64,000 nt of DNA from Sphingopyxis sp. (GCA_013911715.1 JACEST010000001.1:1-64000), one strand, 5' to 3'. Shown: positions 24,354 through 33,101, counted from the stretch's first letter. Made by a program: numbers and translations. Notes: a model not told the origin generated them from the letters alone.

Positions 24354-26140
24354 TCGCGACCGAAAATTCCCGGCGGCGCGGGGGTTTTTCGCTGATTTTA
24401 GGCGGACTGTGGCTGCTGGTATCGGGCGGGCTGATCTGGTCTGGCTGGGCCGAGATTACCACCCTGTCCGGCTGGGATCCCGATGACGCGTTGCGGCTGG
24501 TCCAGCTGCGCGATTTTCTGGACGGGCAAAGCTGGTTCGACAGCACACAATATCGCATGAACCCGCCAGGCGGCGCGCCAATGCACTGGTCGCGGCTGGT
24601 CGAATTGCCGCTCGCGCTGATCATATTGTTGCTGCGGCCAATGCTCGGCCAGCCGGTCGCCGAAATGATAGCAGGAACGGCAATACCGCTGCTGCTTTTG
24701 TGCTGGATCGCTTTCATGCTGTCGCGCATCGCCGAGCGCATGTCGGGCCGCGAAGCCGGCATTGCGGCGGCGATGATCACATTGTCGTCAGGAGCCTTGT
24801 TGTTCCAGCTGCGGCCGATGCGGATCGACCATCATGGCTGGCAGTTGGCGATGGCGGTGCTGGCGCTGTCGACCATTTTTTGGCCGAATGCGCGCAAAGC
24901 GGGCCTCATGCTCGGGATGGCGTTGGCGCTCTGGCTCCATATCAGCCTCGAAGGTGCGCCAATGACCGCCGCCTTCTTCCTGCTGCTCGGGTTCCGCTGG
25001 GTACGCTCCGCTGGCGAGGGCGAGCGGCTGTTCTGGACGATCCTGAGCTTTGCCTGTTGCGCATTTCTGCTGTTTTTCGGCACGCAGGCGAGCGGCCTGG
25101 CTGCTGCAATTTATTGCGACACCATCTCGCCGCCGCATGTTGCTGCGATTGCGATTGCAGCGTCGGTCATGCTTCCTGCCATTCGTCTGTTGCCAGACGA
25201 CCAACGGCTGCGGCTTTGCGCGGCGGCGCTGGGCGGAGCCGGTGCACTGGCTGTGATCTTTCTGCTGGCTCCGCAATGCGCCGGGGGGGCGTTCGGCACC
25301 TTGAACCCGCTGGTCCACGAATATTGGTATGTAAAGGTGACCGAAGGTTTGCCCATCTGGCACCAGCCTTGGCGCATCGCGGTCAGTCTCGGCGCGGGCC
25401 TGGCCTGCGGCGCGATCAGCTGGATTATTCTCCGCGTCCGACTCGCGCGCGAAGACCGGCAGAAGTTGAGCACAATCGGCTTTTTCCTGATCTTCGGACT
25501 GGTTCTGTCGATTCTCATCATCCGGACAATTTCGGTCGCTACGGCATTTGCCATTCCGGTGACGGCGGCGTTGATAGCATCGCTCTTCGAACAATATCGC
25601 CAGTCGCAAACCCCTTGGACCAGAATCGGGCTGGTGATGGCAATGCTGGCCCTGCTAGTTCCGGGCGCGATAGCGTCATCGATCATCCGTTCCGTGCCCA
25701 GTGAAGCTGCGCAGAAGGAAGAGTCGGCTGCAATGGCCAATGAGCTCTGCCAGTCTGCCTTGTCCATCCGCGCGCTGTCTGCACTCCCTGAAGGAAGCTT
25801 TATCGCGCCATTCGATATGGGGCCGATGATATTGGCGCAGACGCCGCACAAGGTTCTCGCCAGCAGCCATCATCGCAACGAACAGGCGATGTACGATCAT
25901 ATCCAGATCTTCCGCTCGCCACCTACTTCGGCGTGGCGGTTGTTGCAGGCGCGCGGCATCAACTATCTGGCGGCTTGTGACGGCGAGGCTGAGCTTCACT
26001 TCTATGCAACAAAAAACCCAGACGGTCTGTGGGCGCAGTTGATGAGCGATAATGGCCCGGACTGGCTTGAGCCGATGCCCGACAGAGGCAAGGGCATCAA
26101 GGTTTGGCGAGTGCGCAAAACAGGCTTCAGCCCGGAATGA
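24350..26140 (+). CDS. GT-C-type polytopic membrane protein, paralogue 2
   Basis: 596 residues with the same layout as its upstream neighbour: DPDDALRLVQLRDFLDGQSW, TQYRMNPPGGAPMHWSRLVE, MRIDHHGWQLA, and in the C-terminal domain ASSHHRNEQAMYD and FYATKNPDGLWAQL. The matched motifs fix which residues are conserved in the family. The two acidic residues, the DHHGW motif and HHRN are the best candidates for active-site parts. It is translationally coupled to paralogue 1. Its last 14 bases overlap the convergent msrB. The tandem pair may act as a heterodimer or on two different acceptors. Confidence 0.68.
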   Translation: MIATENSRRRGGFSLILGGLWLLVSGGLIWSGWAEITTLSGWDPDDALRLVQLRDFLDGQSWFDSTQYRMNPPGGAPMHWSRLVELPLALIILLLRPMLGQPVAEMIAGTAIPLLLLCWIAFMLSRIAERMSGREAGIAAAMITLSSGALLFQLRPMRIDHHGWQLAMAVLALSTIFWPNARKAGLMLGMALALWLHISLEGAPMTAAFFLLLGFRWVRSAGEGERLFWTILSFACCAFLLFFGTQASGLAAAIYCDTISPPHVAAIAIAASVMLPAIRLLPDDQRLRLCAAALGGAGALAVIFLLAPQCAGGAFGTLNPLVHEYWYVKVTEGLPIWHQPWRIAVSLGAGLACGAISWIILRVRLAREDRQKLSTIGFFLIFGLVLSILIIRTISVATAFAIPVTAALIASLFEQYRQSQTPWTRIGLVMAMLALLVPGAIASSIIRSVPSEAAQKEESAAMANELCQSALSIRALSALPEGSFIAPFDMGPMILAQTPHKVLASSHHRNEQAMYDHIQIFRSPPTSAWRLLQARGINYLAACDGEAELHFYATKNPDGLWAQLMSDNGPDWLEPMPDRGKGIKVWRVRKTGFSPE

Positions 26141-26609
26141 AGGCCATCGCGGTGCCGTTCATGCAATAACGCTTGCCGGTCGGCTTGGGGCCGTCGTCAA
26201 AGACATGACCCAGATGCCCGCCGCAACGCTTGCAATGCACCTCGGTGCGCGGAAAGCCGATGTCATAATCGGTCATTGTGCCGACGGCACCGGCAAGCGG
26301 GGCATAAAAGCTGGGCCAGCCGGTGCCGCTGTCATATTTGGTTTTGCTGTCGAACAGCGGCAATTTGCACCCGGCGCAGGCAAAGCGGCCCTTGCGCTTT
26401 TCCTTGTCGAGCGGGTGGCTGAACGGCCGTTCGGTCCCCGCCTCGCGCAGCACATAAAATTGCCGGGCCGAAAGGCGCTTTTTCCATTCGGCGTCGGACA
26501 ATTGCCAGCCCTTTCGCGCGCGTGGGCGCGTGGCCGCGAGCAGGCGCGGGGCGAGGAGAGCGGTGGATGCGGCAAGTAAGACGGCGGAGAAAAGGGTGCG
26601 TCGGTTCAT
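26127..26609 (-). CDS. msrB: Exported peptide-methionine (R)-S-oxide reductase MsrB
   Basis: Reduces R-methionine sulfoxide in proteins. The 160-residue product has an N-terminal signal (MNRRTLFSAVLLAASTALLA, possibly Tat-independent despite the paired Arg) so it probably acts in the periplasm. The zinc-binding pairs CAGC and CKRC are both present. SGTGWPSFY and RYCMNGTAM contain the substrate-site residues and the catalytic Cys. It converges with the second GT-C gene, overlapping it by 14 bases. Confidence 0.93.
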   Translation of the reverse strand: MNRRTLFSAVLLAASTALLAPRLLAATRPRARKGWQLSDAEWKKRLSARQFYVLREAGTERPFSHPLDKEKRKGRFACAGCKLPLFDSKTKYDSGTGWPSFYAPLAGAVGTMTDYDIGFPRTEVHCKRCGGHLGHVFDDGPKPTGKRYCMNGTAMAFIPG

Positions 26610-26724
26610 GTCGGCATATACGGAGCAGACCGGTGTTTGGTTTCACGCGCCGCATCAAATTATCTCATTCGTTGCCGACGGCCGTCGAACGCGCATGAAA
26701 AATTACCTCAGTAGAACCCCATAG

Positions 26725-27354
26725 GTGACCAACCGGTTCTGGCTAACCTTGCTCGGTTACATTTGCGCAATGGCGTCGGTCGAACCCTTGGGATTTGGTG
26801 GACAAACATCCTGCCTGCGCAGCTATGGGCGGGCAAGGGTGGCGCTGCAAACCAATCTTGAAACGCCGCTGGGCCGGGCTCGCTGCACGGTTATCGACCT
26901 TTCGCTCGGCGGCGCACAGCTGGAAACAGCTGAACCCGTCGATCTTGGCGAATCCTTATGGTTGTGGCTGGGCAAAGCGAAAGTTTTTGGCACGGTCCAG
27001 TGGGCGCGCGGCAACATGATCGGCGTCCAGTTTGAGGAGAAATTGCCCAAGGCGCTGGTGCTTAGCCTGCGCGGTGATCATGTCGATCCCAAGGCGCTGG
27101 AGGAAGTCGAAGCGATGCTGGTTGCACAAAGCTGGGTGATCGGCACCCCGGCGGCGCGTCCCAAGAGCACACGAATTGCCCAGGTTTTGGGCGGGCCGGG
27201 CCAGGCAGATGGTGCCCGACCGGCGCAACTGACGCGCGATTCCCGCCAAGCGGACCCGGCCGGCACGGGTATCGACCGGCGCGTGCTCCTGATTTTCCTG
27301 TTTGCAGCGGCAATTGGCGCGGCGGCCGGAATCGCAAGCTTCATGCTGCGCTAA
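26725..27354 (+). CDS. PilZ domain protein with a C-terminal membrane anchor
   Basis: About 209 residues from GTG 26725, or 194 from the ATG at 26770. Neither has a clear ribosome site. The PilZ part includes GRARVALQTNLETPLGRARCTVIDLSLGGAQLE, where the DxSxxG element typical of cyclic-di-GMP binders is present as DLSLGG. The upstream arginine motif reads SYGRARVAL rather than a clean RxxxR, so ligand binding is uncertain. After a hydrophilic linker rich in Ala/Pro/Arg comes one C-terminal membrane helix (VLLIFLFAAAIGAAAGIASF). It could be a membrane-tethered receptor. Stop codons of this gene and of the convergent P450 gene overlap. Confidence 0.7.
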   Translation: MTNRFWLTLLGYICAMASVEPLGFGGQTSCLRSYGRARVALQTNLETPLGRARCTVIDLSLGGAQLETAEPVDLGESLWLWLGKAKVFGTVQWARGNMIGVQFEEKLPKALVLSLRGDHVDPKALEEVEAMLVAQSWVIGTPAARPKSTRIAQVLGGPGQADGARPAQLTRDSRQADPAGTGIDRRVLLIFLFAAAIGAAAGIASFMLR

Positions 27355-28607
27355 TAGCGCTCCAGCTCGACCATCATCTTTTTATAGCCATGGACGAAGC
27401 TTGCCGGCACGCGCTGGGGCTCTTCAAGCACATTCACGCGCAAGCGGCGCCTTTGCATTTCGGAAATCAGCGCAGTGAGCTGGAGTTCGGCGACACGTGC
27501 ACCGACGCAGCGGTGGATGCCATAGCCGAAGGCAAGGTGGCGGCGGGCGTTGGCGCGGTCGACGATGATGCGGTCGCCATCGGGGAAGACGCTTTCGTCG
27601 CGGTTGGCCGAAGCATACCATAGCACCACCGTGTCGCCCTTGCGGATGAGCTGGCCTTCGACCTCGGCATCCTCGGTCGCGGTGCGCCGCATATGCGCCA
27701 GCGGGGTTTGCCAGCGGATGATTTCGTGCATCGCATTGACGGCGAGTTCGGGGTCGTGATTGGCCTCCAATTTCGCGCGCTCGTCGGGGAATTGCGACAG
27801 ACCATAAGCATAGGCCGACATTGAATTGCGCGTCGTATCATTGCCGCCGACGATCAGCAGGATGAGGTTGCCCATAAATTCCTGTTCGCTCATCTCCTTC
27901 ATCGCGTCAGACTGGAGCATGATCGATATCAGGTCGTGCTGGCCGGGGTTCGCGGCCTTGCGATCCCATAATTGCTTGAACGCCGCGCCCATTTCGAACG
28001 CAGTGGCCAGCCGCGCGTGGCGTTGTTCGAGCGTATCGCCGTTTTCGATATCGCCGAGCACGTCGGACCAATGGGTCAGCTTGTGGCGCTCTTCCCATGG
28101 AAAATCGAACAATATCGCCAGCATTTGTGTGGTCAGCTCGATCGACAGATGCTGCACCCAATCGAACGGCTCGCCGATCGGCAGACTGTCGATGACCGCG
28201 CTGGTGCGCGCCAACGTGTCGGCGCGCAGCCGCTCGGTCTCGCTGGGGCCAAAGGCGGGGGCGACGGTGCGGCGCTGCGCGCTGTGCTGCGGCGGGTCCA
28301 TTGCAATGAACATCGGCATCGGAATCGCGCCCTCGGGCAGTTTTTCCACTGCATCGCCCGCGATCACGATGCCGCCATATTCCCACGAGGACGAGAAAAT
28401 CTTGGGCAGCGCCTCGATATGCTGGATGGGTTTATAGGTGCTGATCGACCAATAGGGGCCAAATTTGGATTCGGGGCAATAATGCACCGGGGCCTCGGCG
28501 CGCATCTGGCGGAAAATCGGCTGCCAACGGTCCTCGGCCCACAGTTCGGCGCGCGAGACGTCGAAGGGGTGCGGCGTTTCGGGGATGACGCGATATTGGG
28601 TGGCCAT
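27351..28607 (-). CDS. Cytochrome P450
   Basis: 418-residue soluble haem monooxygenase. The I-helix oxygen-binding motif is LIVGGNDTTRNSM. The ExxR motif is HEIIRW. The haem-ligand loop is HLAFGYGIHRCVGARVAELQ, with the axial Cys. I chose the ATG at 28607 because AGGA lies eight bases upstream. Sequence style is that of bacterial class I P450s acting on terpenoid, steroid or long-chain substrates, but the substrate cannot be inferred, and no ferredoxin gene is adjacent. A TetR-type palindrome lies 59 bases upstream. Confidence 0.93.
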   Translation of the reverse strand: MATQYRVIPETPHPFDVSRAELWAEDRWQPIFRQMRAEAPVHYCPESKFGPYWSISTYKPIQHIEALPKIFSSSWEYGGIVIAGDAVEKLPEGAIPMPMFIAMDPPQHSAQRRTVAPAFGPSETERLRADTLARTSAVIDSLPIGEPFDWVQHLSIELTTQMLAILFDFPWEERHKLTHWSDVLGDIENGDTLEQRHARLATAFEMGAAFKQLWDRKAANPGQHDLISIMLQSDAMKEMSEQEFMGNLILLIVGGNDTTRNSMSAYAYGLSQFPDERAKLEANHDPELAVNAMHEIIRWQTPLAHMRRTATEDAEVEGQLIRKGDTVVLWYASANRDESVFPDGDRIIVDRANARRHLAFGYGIHRCVGARVAELQLTALISEMQRRRLRVNVLEEPQRVPASFVHGYKKMMVELERY

Positions 28608-28665
28608 GGGGGAGTTCCTCGCACTTGTCCGGCGCGGCGCGGACAATCACTTGCAGAATGCCACT

Positions 28666-28683
28666 ATTGACAAATATGTCAAT
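28666..28683 (-). promoter_or_regulatory. TetR-type operator upstream of the P450 gene
   Basis: ATTGACAAATATGTCAAT has perfect 7-bp arms (ATTGACA/TGTCAAT) around a four-base centre. It lies 59 bases upstream of the P450 ATG and overlaps the stop codon of the ABC permease gene. TTGACA within it could double as a -35 element. No regulator gene is adjacent. Confidence 0.6.
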
Positions 28684-29941
28684 GACGCCGCGCGCGCTTC
28701 CAGAAGGCCCAGCTTGATCGCCCGCTAAGCACGCCGCTGCGGAACAGCCGCGCGGCGAGCCAGACCACGAGCGTCAGCCATAATGCCTGCCAGCCCAGCG
28801 CGGCGAAATGGATCGTCCGGTCGGGGTCGGTCGCGGCGCGCGCCGCCATCGCAAAGGGCGATGAAAAAGGGAAGGCCTCTGCCCAGCGCGCCAGCGCGCT
28901 GCCCGGCGTGCTCGACGCCGCCGAGGCGAGGCCGAACATCCCGACCTGAAAAATGGTGATCGGGAGCGACAGCATTTGAATCTCGCGCACGGTGCCTGCT
29001 TGCGATCCGACGCCAAGGAAAATGGCCCCCAGCAACAGGAAGGCCATGACGAAATAGGCAAAGCCGACGGCGAGGAAAAAGCCCCAGCCGGTGGCGGGCG
29101 CGAATTGCAGCAGCAATGCGGCGGCCTGCGCGTCGGAAACGGCGTTGCCGGTGCTGGCCCCCGTCATAGTTCCAGCGGCAACGAGGGTAGCGGCCGCGCC
29201 AAGGCCGACCCAAAAGGAGATGAAAAGCAGCGCAACGCCCAGGAAGCCGAGCAGTTTGCCGACAAACACGGCCTCCAATGGCGCGGCGGCGGCGAGAATT
29301 TCGATGACCTTGTTGCTCTTTTCCTCGGCAAGGCTGCTCACCGTCTGGCCTGCAAGCAGCAACGTCAGGAAAAAGAGCACGAATACCGCGCCAAAGCCCA
29401 AAGTCTGGCGCAGCGCGTTGCTCGGCGCGCGGCTGGCGATCTGGCGAAATTGCGGGACGGGCCGCAGCGCATTGGCTCCAGCATCCTGCGCCTGGCGCGC
29501 CTGATCGGCGAGCAGCGCGAGATAGCGGCCGGGCAGCGCATCGGCTTCGCGTTCCCAGATGCGCGGGGTGCCGAGCGGCCCCGCCATCACCGCAAGCGTA
29601 TCGCTGCCGCGTTCGGCAAAAATAGCGCGGATCGCGGCGTCATCGGGGGTCGTGGCGGCAGGGCGCAGCTCGAGCGTCGGCGCGGCAAAGCGCCCCGTCG
29701 CCGTGCGCAGCCGCGCGTCGGCGCCGCGCAAATCGTCAAGCAGTGCGGGTTCGGCGAGCACGACAATGCGCCCCGTGTCGCGGTTCGATTCGGCGAGGCC
29801 CGCCGCACCGGCGCCGCCGACCAGGCCCATCGCCAGCATGAATAGTGGCGCGAGCAGGAACAGCAGGAAAGTCGGCGTCGCGACAATCGACAGGAAATCG
29901 CGCCGCGCGATTACGCCCACAATACGCAGAAAGGCCCTCAT
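28679..29941 (-). CDS. ABC-2 type permease (NatB-like)
   Basis: 420 residues from the ATG at 29941, which overlaps the stop of the ATPase gene as ATGA. It has one N-terminal membrane helix (FLLFLLAPLFMLAMGLVGG), a large extracytoplasmic domain (about residues 45-200), and five or so C-terminal helices with LAEEKSNKVIEILAAAAPLEAVFVGKL, a conserved stretch of the NatB/ABC-2 family. Relatives export Na+ or hydrophobic compounds. It ends at the palindrome that precedes the P450 gene. A longer frame to 30130 is inside the ATPase gene and is rejected. Confidence 0.88.
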   Translation of the reverse strand: MRAFLRIVGVIARRDFLSIVATPTFLLFLLAPLFMLAMGLVGGAGAAGLAESNRDTGRIVVLAEPALLDDLRGADARLRTATGRFAAPTLELRPAATTPDDAAIRAIFAERGSDTLAVMAGPLGTPRIWEREADALPGRYLALLADQARQAQDAGANALRPVPQFRQIASRAPSNALRQTLGFGAVFVLFFLTLLLAGQTVSSLAEEKSNKVIEILAAAAPLEAVFVGKLLGFLGVALLFISFWVGLGAAATLVAAGTMTGASTGNAVSDAQAAALLLQFAPATGWGFFLAVGFAYFVMAFLLLGAIFLGVGSQAGTVREIQMLSLPITIFQVGMFGLASAASSTPGSALARWAEAFPFSSPFAMAARAATDPDRTIHFAALGWQALWLTLVVWLAARLFRSGVLSGRSSWAFWKRARRH

Positions 29942-30894
29942 TGCGCGGCCTCCGTTGCCATATCGTCGCTTTCTTCGTCGACATAATCGGGCTCGCACTG
30001 GCGCACGATATGGACAAAGGCGTCGTGCAGCGCGGGCCGCGCGATGGCGAGCCCGGCGACGCCCAGGCCGCTGCCGGTCAGCCGCACGAGCAGCGGTTCG
30101 ACGGCATCGGCCTCGATGGCAAAGCGCCACTGGTCGTGGACCGGCTCGGCCCCCGGCGGCAACAGCGCGGCGACCGCAGCGGGGTCGGCCCCGGCGCGCG
30201 GGGTATAGCGCACCTGCATCGGCAGCAGCGCGCGGGCATCATCGACCGTGCCTTCGAAACGCCGCTCCGACCGCGCGATGATGGCGAGACGGTCGCACAA
30301 GCGCTCGGCGTGCGCCATGACATGGGTGGAAAAGAGCACCGTCGCGCCGCGCGCGCGTTCGCGGTGGACCAGCGCTTCCAATCGTTCCTGATTGACAGGG
30401 TCAAGCCCCGAGAAAGGCTCGTCGAGCACGATCAGTTCGGGCTGGTGCACAATCGCCCCGATCAGCTGGACCATCTGCGCCATGCCTTTGGATAATTTGC
30501 GGATTTTCAGGTCAATGGCGCGGGCGAGGCCCAATTCCTCCATCATCGCCGCGCCGCGCCGCCGCCCTTCGGCCCAGTCAAGGCCGCGCAGCGCGCCCAT
30601 GAAGGCAATCGCCTCGGTTGTCTTCATGCCGGGATAGAGTCCGCGTTCTTCGGGGAGATAGCCGATGCGCGCGCGCACCGACGAAGGACGCGAACTGCCC
30701 AGCAGGCTGCGGGTGCCGCCATCGGGGTCGATGATGCCGAGCAGCATGCGCAGCGTGGTGGTCTTGCCCGCGCCATTGGGGCCGAGCACGCCATAAATGC
30801 TGCCGCGGGCAACGCGTAGCGATACAGCGTTCACGGCGGTATGATCGCCATAAAATTTGGTAAGGCTGGTCGCCTCGACAACGATATCAGACAA
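29938..30894 (-). CDS. ABC transporter ATP-binding protein (NatA-like)
   Basis: 318 residues. Walker A is GVLGPNGAGKTTTLRMLLG, the signature is RKLSKGMAQMVQLIGAI, and Walker B is LIVLDEPFSGLDPVNQE, with the switch His in LFSTHVMAHAE. The extra C-terminal domain of about 90 residues, ending in acidic EPDYVDEESDD, is usual in the NatA/CcmA group. It pairs with the downstream permease. Upstream lies a palindromic repeat that also serves the divergent queG. Confidence 0.93.
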   Translation of the reverse strand: MSDIVVEATSLTKFYGDHTAVNAVSLRVARGSIYGVLGPNGAGKTTTLRMLLGIIDPDGGTRSLLGSSRPSSVRARIGYLPEERGLYPGMKTTEAIAFMGALRGLDWAEGRRRGAAMMEELGLARAIDLKIRKLSKGMAQMVQLIGAIVHQPELIVLDEPFSGLDPVNQERLEALVHRERARGATVLFSTHVMAHAERLCDRLAIIARSERRFEGTVDDARALLPMQVRYTPRAGADPAAVAALLPPGAEPVHDQWRFAIEADAVEPLLVRLTGSGLGVAGLAIARPALHDAFVHIVRQCEPDYVDEESDDMATEAAQ

Positions 30895-30935
30895 ACTGCT
30901 TCCTTCGCCCCGTGCAATTATGCAACGTCCCTTAA

Positions 30936-31017
30936 CCGTTCATGTCGAGCGAAGTCGAGACAAGGCGCGGCACAGTGCCATGCCGATGGGTGTCTCGACT
31001 TCGCTCGACACGAGCGG
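30936..31017. repeat. Palindromic intergenic repeat, family A (copy 1)
   Basis: Two 27-base arms (30936-30962 and 30991-31017) pair at 25 of 27 positions around a 28-base loop. The core is TCGAGCGAAGTCGAGACA. It lies between the divergent natA-like gene and queG. Related copies are at 32987 and 57346. Confidence 0.85.
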
Positions 31018-31048
31018 TCCGATTGGGTCTTGCACCTAAATTGCAGGA

Positions 31049-32131
31049 ATGACAGCGAAGTTAATGACCTCTCCACCAACTGCCCCTGAAAATGTGGCCA
31101 CGCTGCTCGAACATGTGGCGCGTGCGCAAGGCTTTGCCGCCTTTGGCATTGCGCGCGCCGATGCAGCCCCGCGAACGCGCGAACGGCTGCGCCGCTGGCT
31201 CGATGCGGGGTGCCATGGCGATATGCTGTGGATGGAGGCGCGCGCCGACGAACGCGGCAGCCCGGCGGGATTATGGCCTGACGTGCGCTCGGTGATCATG
31301 CTGGGGATGAGCTATGTCCCCGCTGCCGACCCGCTGGCGCTGGCGCACCAGTCCTTGCGCGGCCGGATTTCGGTTTATGCGCAAGGGGGCGACTATCATG
31401 ACGTGATCAAACGCGCGCTCAAGGCGGTCGCGCGCGAGCTGGTGGCGCTGGTGCCAGATTCCGCAGTGAAATTGTTCGTCGATACTGCGCCGGTAATGGA
31501 AAAACCGCTCGCCGAAGCCGCCGGGCTGGGGTGGCAGGGCAAACACACCAACCTCGTCAGCCGCGACCATGGCAGTTGGCTGTTTCTGGGGGCGATTTAC
31601 ACCACGCTCGAGCTGTCGCCGTCGCTGGCAGGGCGCGATCGCTGCGGCTCGTGCACCGCGTGCCAGGCGGCGTGCCCGACCGATGCCTTTCCCGCGCCGT
31701 ACCAGCTCGATGCGCGGCGCTGCATTTCCTATCTCACCATCGAGCATAAGGGGGAGATTCCGCTGGAATTGCGTGCTGGCATCGGCAACCGCGTCTATGG
31801 CTGCGATGATTGCCTCGCGGTGTGCCCGTGGAACAAATTTGCCGACACGGCGGCGCGCCACCGCGCCTTTTTGCCGCGCGCCGAACTGGCCGCACCATCA
31901 CTGGGTGACTTGCTCGCGCTCGACGATGCGGGGTTCCGCCAGGTTTTTGCTGGCTCGCCGATCAAGCGCATCGGACGCGCACGGATGGTGCGCAATGCCG
32001 CGATTGCGGCAGGGAATAGCGGCAATGCGGGGTTTTCGGGGCAGCTCTGCTCGTTGGCACATGACGAGGATGCGGCGGTAGCTGAGGCGGCCACGTGGGC
32101 CTTGGCCCGTATTAAGGAAGCCCAATCCTAA
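31049..32131 (+). CDS. queG: Epoxyqueuosine reductase
   Basis: Last step of queuosine synthesis in tRNA: cobalamin-dependent reduction of epoxyqueuosine. The 360-residue product has N-terminal ARAQGFAAFGIARAD, the conserved FVDTAPVMEKPLAEAAGLGWQGKHTNL in the middle (seen as two shorter pieces), and two [4Fe-4S] clusters, CGSCTACQAACPTDAFPAPY and YGCDDCLAVCPWN. A C-terminal HEAT-like tail is present. A second ATG at 31064 is possible. A putative queuosine-precursor transporter is at 37657 and a cobalamin adenosyltransferase at 45223. The gene ends beside a palindrome shared with the convergent EI24 gene. Confidence 0.95.
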   Translation: MTAKLMTSPPTAPENVATLLEHVARAQGFAAFGIARADAAPRTRERLRRWLDAGCHGDMLWMEARADERGSPAGLWPDVRSVIMLGMSYVPAADPLALAHQSLRGRISVYAQGGDYHDVIKRALKAVARELVALVPDSAVKLFVDTAPVMEKPLAEAAGLGWQGKHTNLVSRDHGSWLFLGAIYTTLELSPSLAGRDRCGSCTACQAACPTDAFPAPYQLDARRCISYLTIEHKGEIPLELRAGIGNRVYGCDDCLAVCPWNKFADTAARHRAFLPRAELAAPSLGDLLALDDAGFRQVFAGSPIKRIGRARMVRNAAIAAGNSGNAGFSGQLCSLAHDEDAAVAEAATWALARIKEAQS

Positions 32132-32134
32132 CCC

Positions 32135-32229
32135 TACCCCGTCCGTCCTGAGCTTGTCGAAGGACCGTTCTTTCTTTCGATATTGCCAAGAAAGGACCGT
32201 TCTTCGACAAGCTCTGGACAGACGGGGTA
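32135..32229. repeat. Palindromic intergenic repeat, family B (copy 1), between convergent genes
   Basis: About 40-base arms with the core CTGAGCTTGTCGAAGGA pair with an inverted copy ending in GACGGGGTA. It fills exactly the gap between the queG stop (32131) and the stop of the convergent EI24 gene (32230), so it may end transcription from both sides, although no T run is visible. Confidence 0.85.
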
Positions 32230-32904
32230 TTAAAAGTCGGCTGGTTTCGTTTGCCGCCCGTGCAGCATATGCACCGCCATCGCCGCGCCCAGCACCGGGG
32301 CGAGCAGATTGACCACGGGGACCATGAACAGCGCCGAAGCGGCAAGCCCCAGCAGATTGCGGTCGCGCGCGGACAGGGCGGCCATGCCAGGATGCCGCGC
32401 GAGTACCATCGCCTCGAGATCGCGGCCAAGCACCAGCATATTGACCAGCAACACCAGCACCAAGGTGCCGACCCCCGTCACCAGCAGCAGCAGGTAAAAG
32501 GGCGCCGCGACCAGATTCCACCCGATCGCGCGCCGCGCCGAGCGCAGGCCCATCGCCGCGCCGCGCGCGAAGCTGACCGGCGTCGCGCGCGCGGCGGCGG
32601 CGGGATAATGATCCTCTTCGACGCTTTCGATGATACCGTCGGTGAACAGTCCCATCACCGCCATCGCGACGGCACGGAACAGGAACCAGCCGAGCAGGAT
32701 GGTGAGACCGATGGCGACCAGCGCGGCAATTTCGCCCGCATCGGCAAACCAGCGCGGCATCACCCACTGATCGAGCATGATCCAAAGCCCTGCGCCAAGC
32801 AGCACAAAGACCAGCAGCGACAGCGCCGCCACCGCCGCCATCAGCCGAAAAGTGCGCGCGTCATTGAGCTGGCGCAGCGACAGGGTGAAAGCACGCACGA
32901 CCAT
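32230..32904 (-). CDS. EI24 domain (CysZ-like) membrane protein
   Basis: About 224 residues with four to six hydrophobic segments. FTLSLRQLNDARTFRLM is at the start, IVSVEEDHYP-like text (IIESVEEDHYPAAAARA) in the middle, VAAPFYLLLLVTGVGTLVLVLL, and a closing AALSARDRNLLGLAASALFMVPVVNLLAPVLGAAMAVHML pattern (shown only in part), which matches EI24/CysZ proteins. CysZ imports sulfate, but many EI24 proteins have no known substrate. I use the ATG at 32904; a start at 32940 is also open. Confidence 0.75.
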   Translation of the reverse strand: MVVRAFTLSLRQLNDARTFRLMAAVAALSLLVFVLLGAGLWIMLDQWVMPRWFADAGEIAALVAIGLTILLGWFLFRAVAMAVMGLFTDGIIESVEEDHYPAAAARATPVSFARGAAMGLRSARRAIGWNLVAAPFYLLLLVTGVGTLVLVLLVNMLVLGRDLEAMVLARHPGMAALSARDRNLLGLAASALFMVPVVNLLAPVLGAAMAVHMLHGRQTKPADF

Positions 32905-32986
32905 CGGGGTGATGTGCCACGGCGGGCCGCGCTGATGCAACCGGCTTGCGCGAACCGCTGCCGGACCTTAGGGCCTCCCCCAACTT

Positions 32987-33068
32987 CCGTTCGTGTCGAG
33001 CAAAGTCGAGACACCCTGCAGCATGGAGCCGTGCCGATGGGCCTCTCGACTGCGCTCGAGGCGAACGG
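32987..33068. repeat. Palindromic intergenic repeat, family A (copy 2)
   Basis: Left arm from 32987 (CCGTTCGTGTCGAGCAAAG...) pairs with an inverted copy ending GCGAACGG at 33068, with several mismatches. It lies between the divergent EI24 gene and the PfkB-family kinase gene, ending 33 bases before the latter. Confidence 0.8.
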
Positions 33069-33101
33069 GGAAGATTCTCCTAACCGAAGGCCCAGCCCAT
33101 T

